From: Paracoccaceae bacterium
Lineage (GTDB): Bacteria; Pseudomonadota; Alphaproteobacteria; Rhodobacterales; Rhodobacteraceae
Direction of reading: 5' to 3'
DNA: 64,000 bases
Assembly (NCBI GenBank): GCA_947371955.1
Contig: CANBRQ010000002.1
Coordinates: forward strand, 1-64,000
The position numbers and the translations under genes were made by a program. A model generated the notes under the pieces. It saw only the letters and a program-made list of their open reading frames with translations, searched no databases and had not been told where the DNA came from. The number at the start of each line of letters is the position of its first letter. The stretch's first letter is position 1. Of the stretch, positions 9,983 through 17,386 are shown piece after piece.

Positions 9983-10981
9983 ATGTCAGACGCCCACTGG
10001 ATCTACACCCAAACCGTGAAAACCTTCGCCGCCGGGGCCGAACCCCCGTTTGAGGACCCTTCGGAACTGATGGCCTCCTGGGGCGCGGTCTGGGGCATCG
10101 ACAACGATGTGGGCAAGATCCGCTCGATCCTGATGCACCGTCCCGGCCCTGAATTGAACGTGGTCGACCCTGCCCACCGCCTGCCCGAGATCGGAAGCTA
10201 TGGCGACCCGAAGGTCGGCTGGTACTTCCAAAGCGACACCCTCCCCGACCTGCCCCTGATGCAGCGCCAGCACGACGCCTTCACCGCCGCTCTTGAGGCC
10301 GAGGGCGTCGAGATTCACTACATGGAAGGCGAGGCTGGCAACCGCCTGAAACAGATCTACACCCGCGACCCGCTGATCATGGTCAAGGGCGGCGCCATCG
10401 TCTGCAGGATGGGCGCCCGGATTCGCCGAGGCGAAGAACTCGCCGTCACCCGCACCCTCGCCAAGATCGGCATCCCGATCCTGCGCACCATCTCTGGCCG
10501 CGGCATTATGGAGGGCGGTAGCTTCGCCTGGCTGAACGACAAGACCTGCGCCACCGGGGTCGGGGTGCGCGTGAACCGGGAAGGCGCCGAACAGGTGGGC
10601 GAGGTCCTGAAGCGGCAGGGCGTCGACCTGCTGATCGTCGAGCTCACGGGCTATGACATCCACCTCGATGTCTCCTTCCTGATGATCGACCAGGATCTGG
10701 CGATCCTGAACCCGATGGGCCTGCCCTACTCTTTCCTCGAAGACCTCACCGCCCGAGGCATCCGCTACATCGAGACCGACCCCGGCGATGATCCCTGGAT
10801 CGTCAACTCCCTCGCCATCGCCCCCGGCAAGGTTCTGATGCCAGAAGGTGCCACCAACCGCACCCTCGACCGGCTCGCAGCGGCCGGGGTTACATGGGCC
10901 ACGATCCCCTACGCCGCCAACCACAAGAACGGCGGCGGGCTGCATTGTTCGACCACACCGCTGCGCCGCGACAGCTTGTAA
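9983..10981 (+). CDS. Amidinotransferase / dimethylarginine dimethylaminohydrolase-like (guanidino-group modifying enzyme)
   Basis: Pentein-fold motifs: MEGGSFAWLNDKT, DIHLDVSFLMID, GGGLHCSTTPLRRDSL (catalytic His and Cys). Confidence 0.85.
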   Translation: MSDAHWIYTQTVKTFAAGAEPPFEDPSELMASWGAVWGIDNDVGKIRSILMHRPGPELNVVDPAHRLPEIGSYGDPKVGWYFQSDTLPDLPLMQRQHDAFTAALEAEGVEIHYMEGEAGNRLKQIYTRDPLIMVKGGAIVCRMGARIRRGEELAVTRTLAKIGIPILRTISGRGIMEGGSFAWLNDKTCATGVGVRVNREGAEQVGEVLKRQGVDLLIVELTGYDIHLDVSFLMIDQDLAILNPMGLPYSFLEDLTARGIRYIETDPGDDPWIVNSLAIAPGKVLMPEGATNRTLDRLAAAGVTWATIPYAANHKNGGGLHCSTTPLRRDSL

Positions 10982-11011
10982 GGCTTGACCAGACGGCGGG
11001 GGACGCCTAAT

Positions 11012-11043
11012 CAGGCGGCAGGGTATCCGGTCCCTGCCGCCTG
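11012..11043 (+). terminator. Intrinsic terminator-like hairpin after amidinotransferase gene
   Basis: 12-bp perfect stem caggcggcaggg / ccctgccgcctg with 8-nt loop, followed by caattta. Confidence 0.6.
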
Positions 11044-11145
11044 CAATTTATGGTGAAACCGGGGAAGATCCCGCGCAACCTGATCCACATCGGGACCCAT
11101 CGGCAACGCAGGCGCCCGAGCAGAAAGTCCCGCTTAGGACAGGCC

Positions 11146-11571
11146 ATGACCCCACTTCCCAGCCTCGACGCCGCCAAGGCGCAGGCCCGCTATCTTCGCG
11201 TCGATCTTGCCGCCCGGGGGCGAGAGATCAGTCACTCTGCCGCCCTTGAACTCGTCGCCAAGAGCTACGGCCAGCGCGACTGGAACACCCTGCACGCTGC
11301 CATCGGCAACGTGCCACGCCCGCCGGTGCATGTCGGCCAGATCGTCCCCGGCCACTATCTCAAGCAGGAATTCCTTGCCGAGGTCACCGCTGTGCAAGAG
11401 GTGGGCGACGGCTGTTTTGAGGTCACTTTGACCCTCGACAAGCCGGTGGATGTGGTCACGTTTGACAGCTTCTCGAACTTCCGCAGCAAGGTCCGCAAGG
11501 TGATCGCGCCGGATGGGCGGTCATTGGACCAGACCTCAGACGGGGTGCCGCATCTGGTGCTTTGGGGATAG
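11146..11571 (+). CDS. Glyoxalase-superfamily-related small protein
   Basis: LDAAKAQARYLRVDLAARGREISHSAALELVAKSYGQRDWNTLHA N-terminal motif typical of this conserved family. Confidence 0.6.
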   Translation: MTPLPSLDAAKAQARYLRVDLAARGREISHSAALELVAKSYGQRDWNTLHAAIGNVPRPPVHVGQIVPGHYLKQEFLAEVTAVQEVGDGCFEVTLTLDKPVDVVTFDSFSNFRSKVRKVIAPDGRSLDQTSDGVPHLVLWG

Positions 11572-11644
11572 ATCCAACCGGATTTCTTCGGTCCTGCACC
11601 GAGTTTCCCTAATCTTGCCGCGATTTCCCGGCTTGCTTGGCCGC

Positions 11645-12202
11645 ATGATGACAGAACTCCTGCACCCCGGATCGCCCAACCTTCTGCTGACCAGCCTTTT
11701 CGGCTGGTTCGCCTTGGTCAACTTGCTGGCCTTCGCGGGTTTCTTCCTTGACCACCGCCGAGCCTTAACGGACGAAGGGGCCGTGCCAGAACTGCCTTTA
11801 CTGGTGCTGTCCACCGTGGGCGGCTGGCTGGGGGCGCAACTGGGGCGGCTGTTCTTTCGGGGTCAGACGCGAGAGCGGTCTTTCGGGGTGTTCCTAAACA
11901 TTTCGATCCTGCCCATGCTGGCCTTTGCCGCGATGATGGCCTCGCAGGATGTCGATTGGTCGAGCCTTGCAGGCAAGACGTTAGAATTGATGACACCGAA
12001 GCCGGAAGCACCACCGGTCGCGGCTACTTCGGCTGCCCCAGCGCCTGCCAGACCGGAGGCTGTCAAGGCTGAGGTGCCCAAGCCAGTCGTTCGCAAGCCT
12101 GACGCAAAAAAGTCCACCAAAACGCCCTCGGTGACAGACAATCCCGACTTGCCCAAGCGGATCGGGCCAAGCTCCAAGAAAGAAGCCTGGCAGTCGCGTT
12201 AG
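11645..12202 (+). CDS. DUF1294 family membrane protein
   Basis: LLSTVGGWLGAQLGRLFFRGQTRERSFG motif and TM segments; Ala/Pro/Lys-rich C-terminal tail. Confidence 0.7.
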   Translation: MMTELLHPGSPNLLLTSLFGWFALVNLLAFAGFFLDHRRALTDEGAVPELPLLVLSTVGGWLGAQLGRLFFRGQTRERSFGVFLNISILPMLAFAAMMASQDVDWSSLAGKTLELMTPKPEAPPVAATSAAPAPARPEAVKAEVPKPVVRKPDAKKSTKTPSVTDNPDLPKRIGPSSKKEAWQSR

Positions 12203-14208
12203 CGGGCGTCCTGTTCCAGGTTCAGCCACAGAACCTCGGCTTCCGTCAGGGTCAGCGCGGCGCCGGGCAGGGTCGAGACGATTTCCCCCGGAGAGCGCGG
12301 GCCGATCAGGGCCAGCGAGGGGAAGCTTTGGCTCAGCACCCAGGCCGTGGCGATGTTGTGGGCCGAGACGCCCTTTTCAGCCGCAAGGGTTTCGGCACGG
12401 CGGCGGCGTTCGGCATTGGCCGGGCTGCCGAAGCAGGTTTCGGGTGCCGTGTCGGCGGGCAGGCGGTTGCGCAGGGCCTCGGGCAGGAAATAGCCGCGCG
12501 CTTGGGACGACCATGACAGATGCGCCACGCTGCCTTGCCGCAGGAAGGCGAGGGTTTCCGGCGTGTTGGAGGTGATGCACCCCGCCCAGACCGGCTTTTC
12601 CATCACCGCCAGCGAAAGGTTGTTGTTCAGGATGCGGAAGGGTTCCAGCCCGTGCTTGGCGGCGTAGTCGTTCGCCTCGCTCAGGCGGGCGGGGGACCAG
12701 TTGGAGCCACCGAAGATGCCGATCTTGCCTGCGGCTTTCAGCGCGTTCAGGGCATCGATGAATTCGCCCACCGGGACGGAAGGATTGTCGCGGTGCATGA
12801 TGTAAATCGGAGCCGAGGACAGGCCGAGCCGTTCAAGGCTTATGTCGAGTTGGGTGCCGATTGCCCGGGGGGTGCAATAGGGAGTGTGTGCGCCCTTGGC
12901 GATGACGACGACATCCTTGGCCACGCCGCGCGCGGCGATCCATTCGCCCAGCACCCGTTCATGCTGGCCGCCACCGTAGACAAAGCCGGTGTCGAACGTG
13001 TTTCCGCCCGCTTCCAGCCACGCGTCCCAGACAATCGCTCCCTCTGCCACGGTGTTGCGGTTGTCGCAGCCGATGATCAGTTTGGAGACAGGCAGCGTCA
13101 CGCCCTCCAGGGCGATCTTGGGGACTTGCGGCAGGCCTTTGGGCAGGACGCCGGGCAGGATGCGGTTGGTGGCGGGGGTTTCCGCGAAGGTCTTGTAGCC
13201 GACCTCGGCCCGCCACTTGTCGAGCGTCTCGTTGTTGCCGATGGAATCGGCGTGGCTGGGCGCGGGACCGGAGGCTTGCAGCGCGCCAGAGGCGATTGTG
13301 TTCGAGACATACTGCGCCTCGAAGGCAAAGAGCATGCGGGGGTCGCGCAAGACCTCGGTGCGGGTTTCCTTGCCAACGGTGATGTGGAGCGTGGCGTCCG
13401 AGGGGCCGGCGTTGCGGCCGGGGACCCAGGGGTCGTCGATGATGATCTGGCCTTTGGGCCCGGTGATGATTGCCCGGTTGTCCATGTTGCGCGCCACGGC
13501 AACCGCGATTTCAGCGGTGAAGCCGGACGCAAAGCTGAGAAGCCCATAGGTCACAGCATCCACGCCGGTTTCGGCGAGCGTGCCAACTGCTTTCACGGAA
13601 GTGGGGTTGGCGAAATCAGCGCCAACCGCAGCCCCCGCAATCAGCCGGGCCAGAGAGGCGGGATAGCCGCCCACATCCAGAATGCCACCACCGCCGAGCG
13701 CCATCTCGTACAGGCGAGAGCCGGGCTTGTAAGGCGCGTTGAAACCGAAATGGGTGCGGATGTGCTGCGGGGTGCCAATTTCTCCAGATGCAATGATCTC
13801 CAGCACCCGGGCGATTTGCGGGTGGCAGCGGTACATGAAGGCTTCCATGAAGAAGCGGCCCTCTTGGGCGGCCACTTCCGTCACCGCGATGACCTCGGCG
13901 GAGTTCATGCCGGCGGGCTTTTCGCAGAGCACATGCTTGCCGGCGCGCAGGGCGGCGATGGACAGTTCGGCATGCCAAGGGTGCGGGGTGGAGATGTAGA
14001 TCGCATCCACATCGGCGTCCGCCATGATGGCGGCATAGGTGGCATGGCGCTTGTCCGCCGGAATGGCATAGGCGTCGCCAAAGGCATCGCGTCGCGCCTG
14101 ATCGCGCCCGGCGATGGCCACCAGTTTGCCGCTTGTCGATTGAGCCAAGCCGTCGGCGTAGTTGTGCGCGATAGCACCCGGGCCGATGATCCCCCAGCGA
14201 ATGGTCAT
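12199..14208 (-). CDS. Fused Gfo/Idh/MocA-family dehydrogenase and aldo/keto reductase (bifunctional)
   Basis: 669 aa single ORF: N-term GIIGPGAIAHNYADGL...CEKPAGMN (Gfo/Idh), C-term LIIGCDN..NTFDTGFVYGGGQHERVLGEWI..VIAKGAH..IYIMHRDNP (AKR catalytic residues). Confidence 0.88.
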   Translation of the reverse strand: MTIRWGIIGPGAIAHNYADGLAQSTSGKLVAIAGRDQARRDAFGDAYAIPADKRHATYAAIMADADVDAIYISTPHPWHAELSIAALRAGKHVLCEKPAGMNSAEVIAVTEVAAQEGRFFMEAFMYRCHPQIARVLEIIASGEIGTPQHIRTHFGFNAPYKPGSRLYEMALGGGGILDVGGYPASLARLIAGAAVGADFANPTSVKAVGTLAETGVDAVTYGLLSFASGFTAEIAVAVARNMDNRAIITGPKGQIIIDDPWVPGRNAGPSDATLHITVGKETRTEVLRDPRMLFAFEAQYVSNTIASGALQASGPAPSHADSIGNNETLDKWRAEVGYKTFAETPATNRILPGVLPKGLPQVPKIALEGVTLPVSKLIIGCDNRNTVAEGAIVWDAWLEAGGNTFDTGFVYGGGQHERVLGEWIAARGVAKDVVVIAKGAHTPYCTPRAIGTQLDISLERLGLSSAPIYIMHRDNPSVPVGEFIDALNALKAAGKIGIFGGSNWSPARLSEANDYAAKHGLEPFRILNNNLSLAVMEKPVWAGCITSNTPETLAFLRQGSVAHLSWSSQARGYFLPEALRNRLPADTAPETCFGSPANAERRRRAETLAAEKGVSAHNIATAWVLSQSFPSLALIGPRSPGEIVSTLPGAALTLTEAEVLWLNLEQDAR

Positions 14209-14301
14209 GAGTTCCTCCCTCAGTTGCCGCCTTCGTAGCAGCGGGAGAGGCTGTTCCGGAAGAGAAATTTTTACTAAATTTTTGCCGCACTGCGGCGGTG
14301 C

Positions 14302-14329
14302 GTAGGGTGGGGTTGTAACCCCACCCTAC
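14302..14329. repeat. 28-bp palindromic element, copy 2
   Basis: gtagggtggggttgtaaccccaccctac; near-identical to the element at 1936-1961. Confidence 0.7.
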
Positions 14330-14338
14330 CTGAACCTC

Positions 14339-15205
14339 TTAAGCCCGAACCAGACGCTCGTATTCGGTCGCGACGCGCTTGGTCAGGTCGCCGACCTCAA
14401 ACATGTGGTCGCCGATCTGGCCCACGGGGGTCACTTCCGCGGCAGTGCCGGTCAGCCAGCATTGTTCGAAGCTGGTAAGTTCTTCCGGCAGAATGTGGCG
14501 TTCGTGCACGACGATCTGCATGTCTTTCAGCATGCCGATAACCGTCTGGCGGGTGATGCCGTTCAGGAAGGCGTCGGCCTTGGGCGTGTGTACTTCGCCA
14601 TCCTTGACGAAGAAGATATTCGCTCCGGTCGCCTCTGCCACATAGCCGCGATAGTCGTACATCATTGCGTCCGAGCAGCCCTTGGCCATGGCAGCATGCT
14701 TTGACATGGTGCAGATCATATACAGACCCGAGGCCTTGGCAGCGGAAGGGATCGTTTCCGGCGAGGGACGTTTCCACTTGGAAATGTCCAGTTTCGCGCC
14801 CTTCATCTTGGCGTCGCCGTAGTAGGCACCCCAGGTCCAGCAGGCGATGGCCAGCCGCACCGGGTTGGCCGAGGCTGCAACGCCCATTTCCTCGCCAGCG
14901 CCCCGGAAGGCAATGGCGCGGACATAGGCGTCGGTCAGACCGTTGGCCGCAAGCACTTCGGCCTTGGCAGCGTCAATCTCGGAGGCGGTGTAGGGGATCG
15001 GCATGTCAAGCAGTTGGCCCGAGAGCAAAAGACGCTCGGAATGCTCGGTCGATTTGAAGATCTTGCCGTTGTAGCAGCGCTCGCCTTCAAACACGGCGCT
15101 GGCGTAGTGCAGCGCATGGGTCAGGATGTGGACCTTGGCGTCACGCCATTCCACCAGCTTGCCATCCATCCAGATGAACCCGTCGCGATCGTCATATCCC
15201 GCCAT
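14339..15205 (-). CDS. ilvE: Branched-chain amino acid aminotransferase
   Basis: PLP class IV motifs: HALHYASAVFEGERCYNGKIF, DAYVRAIAFRG, EATGANIFFVKDG, GITRQTVI; start at MAGYDDRDG. Confidence 0.93.
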   Translation of the reverse strand: MAGYDDRDGFIWMDGKLVEWRDAKVHILTHALHYASAVFEGERCYNGKIFKSTEHSERLLLSGQLLDMPIPYTASEIDAAKAEVLAANGLTDAYVRAIAFRGAGEEMGVAASANPVRLAIACWTWGAYYGDAKMKGAKLDISKWKRPSPETIPSAAKASGLYMICTMSKHAAMAKGCSDAMMYDYRGYVAEATGANIFFVKDGEVHTPKADAFLNGITRQTVIGMLKDMQIVVHERHILPEELTSFEQCWLTGTAAEVTPVGQIGDHMFEVGDLTKRVATEYERLVRA

Positions 15206-15430
15206 CTTGGCCTCCCGCTTTGCGAATGTTGCGCTGGTTAGGTCCACTTCGGACATAATGTTGCGCGAAATCGACGCTGGGATACCTGTTGTGTCGCACA
15301 ATGTCAACAAGGCTGACGTAATTTCTGCGGCCGTTCCTCCGGATGAGACTGCACAAAGATCCAATCTTTCTGACTGCCGAAATCAAACCTTCGTGTATAA
15401 CCACCATCGCGACAAATTGAGGAGGACCCT

Positions 15431-15922
15431 ATGATCGCCAAACTATTGACTTCGGCTGCTTTCGTCATGTTGGCCGGAGCGGCTTCGGCCGATGGACTGC
15501 AGAAATGGGGGTCCTCTGATTACTGGGATGTCATGATTGACCCGTCGCTGGGAAATGGCTGCCTCATTCAGGGAGAGTTCCGCGATGGCAGCCTTGTGCG
15601 CATCGGGCTCGACAAAGTGGCGGGCGGTGGCTACGTGACCGTCTTCAACACCGCCTGGGGCGATATTGAGGAGGGCGCGACCTATCCGGTCAGCTTTGAT
15701 CTGGACGGGGACGCCTACAACGGCGAGGCCAAGGGCCTGTACCTGAACGGGGTGCCGGGCGCCGATATCGCCTTTGACAGCGTCGATTTCTTCATGAGCA
15801 TCGCCAAGCATCAGACCATGACCATGTTCAACAAGGATGGTGGGCAGGTCCTGACAATCGACCTGACCGGCACGATGGCTGGGCTGGATGCGGTTCTGAC
15901 CTGCCAGGACGAACAGGGCTGA
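15431..15922 (+). CDS. Secreted hypothetical protein
   Basis: 163 aa, signal peptide MIAKLLTSAAFVMLAGAASA, two mature-region Cys; no recognised domain. Confidence 0.65.
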   Translation: MIAKLLTSAAFVMLAGAASADGLQKWGSSDYWDVMIDPSLGNGCLIQGEFRDGSLVRIGLDKVAGGGYVTVFNTAWGDIEEGATYPVSFDLDGDAYNGEAKGLYLNGVPGADIAFDSVDFFMSIAKHQTMTMFNKDGGQVLTIDLTGTMAGLDAVLTCQDEQG

Positions 15923-16033
15923 CAGAGCAAGACCTGCCCCAAGGCCGCGTGGTCTTGGGGCAATGTCCTCAGCATGAATTTGCAGCTTGGAACGGCAACA
16001 GGGCTGACGTAAATTCACCGCAGGGAGGACGCC

Positions 16034-16534
16034 ATGGCAGAAAATGCTTCGGGCAGTGAGGGCCTGCTATTCCTGACAGATGAACAGCTGCGCAAGGGCA
16101 TCGAGGCGATGTTCTTTGCCTATCGCGGCTTTACGGCGGACCCGGACCGGATTCTGGAGGGGATGGATTATGGACGCGCCCACCACCGCGCCATCCATTT
16201 CATCAACAGGTCTCCCGGCCTGACGGTGTCGAACCTGCTGACGATGCTTGGGGTGACCAAGCAAAGCCTGAACCGCGTGCTGCGCACCCTGTTCGATGAC
16301 GGACTGGTCGAGGCGCGGGTCGGGAAGACCGACAAGCGCGAACGTCGGCTGCACCTGACGGAGAAAGGGGCCGCCCTGGAGCGCGCCCTGTCCGACGCGC
16401 AGCGCGCCAGGATGCGCGCCGCCTATCGGGCAGCGGGGCCGCAGGCGGTGCAGGGCTTCCGCACGGTGCTGGAAGCCATGATGGACCCGGAGATGCGGCG
16501 GCAATACCTCGGTCTTCGGGAGGATGCGCCATGA
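16034..16534 (+). CDS. petP: MarR-family regulator, PetP-like
   Basis: MarR wHTH with GVTKQSLNRVLRTLFDDGLVEARVGKTDKRERRLHLTEKG; stop overlaps start of adjacent response regulator. Confidence 0.7.
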   Translation: MAENASGSEGLLFLTDEQLRKGIEAMFFAYRGFTADPDRILEGMDYGRAHHRAIHFINRSPGLTVSNLLTMLGVTKQSLNRVLRTLFDDGLVEARVGKTDKRERRLHLTEKGAALERALSDAQRARMRAAYRAAGPQAVQGFRTVLEAMMDPEMRRQYLGLREDAP

Positions 16535-17232
16535 CGGAGAACCAGTCGCATCTGCTGGTGGTCGATGACGACGAACGCATTCGCGGCTTGTTGCAAAAGT
16601 TCCTGATCCGCAGCGGCTTTCTGGTGACAACGGCTCGCAACGCTGATCAGGCCCGCCGGCTGATGGCCGGACTGGAGTTTGACCTTCTGGTTCTGGACGT
16701 GATGATGCCGGGCGAGGATGGCATCAGCTTCACCCGCAACCTTCGCCAGCGTCTGGCCGTGCCGGTCCTGCTGCTGACCGCACGCGGCGAAGCCTCCAAC
16801 CGGATCGAGGGACTGGAGGCGGGGGCGGATGATTACCTTGTGAAGCCGTTCGAGCCAAAGGAACTGCTGCTGCGCATCAACGCCATCCTGCGCCGGGTGC
16901 CGCAGGTCAAACCGGCCGAGGCGGCGCCAAAGTTTCTGCAACTTGGCACGGTGCGCTATGATTTCGACCGCGGCGAGTTGTGGCGTGGCAACGAGTTGAT
17001 CCGCCTGACTGCGACCGAGGCGCAGCTGATGCGCATCTTCGCCGCAGCGCCGGGAGTGGCCGTGGCGCGCGAACGCCTTGCCGGCGACATGCCGCGCGAG
17101 GCGGGGCTTGGCCAGGAACGTGCCGTCGATGTGCAGATCACCCGCCTGCGTCGCAAGATCGAGGACGATCCGCGCCAGCCGCGATATCTGCAAACCGTGC
17201 GCGGCGAAGGCTATATGCTGCAGCCTGACTGA
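16531..17232 (+). CDS. petR: OmpR-family response regulator, PetR-like
   Basis: Receiver VVDDDERIRG...LDVMMPGEDG...KPFEPKEL plus wHTH (RLRRKIEDDPRQPRYLQTVRGEGYML); no histidine kinase adjacent. Confidence 0.78.
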   Translation: MTENQSHLLVVDDDERIRGLLQKFLIRSGFLVTTARNADQARRLMAGLEFDLLVLDVMMPGEDGISFTRNLRQRLAVPVLLLTARGEASNRIEGLEAGADDYLVKPFEPKELLLRINAILRRVPQVKPAEAAPKFLQLGTVRYDFDRGELWRGNELIRLTATEAQLMRIFAAAPGVAVARERLAGDMPREAGLGQERAVDVQITRLRRKIEDDPRQPRYLQTVRGEGYMLQPD

Positions 17233-17253
17233 GAGTGCATTTGTGCCCGGCCG

Positions 17254-17278
17254 CCGGAGGGGTCTCACACCCCTCCGG
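17254..17278. terminator. Hairpin downstream of the response regulator
   Basis: 10-bp perfect stem ccggaggggt-ctcac-acccctccgg. Confidence 0.6.
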
Positions 17279-17386
17279 ACCTCCCCGTGGGATATTTGGG
17301 CCGTGTGAATGGGGGGTGCGGGGGGTGGACTTGACAGGGTTGCCGCAGCATTGTCTGACGCGGAACCGCAAGCCCCCGAGGATGAC

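Noticed and set aside
12520-14238. 572-aa + strand ORF opposite the Gfo/Idh-AKR fusion gene
   Set aside because: Antisense shadow of a gene with clear conserved motifs on the other strand.
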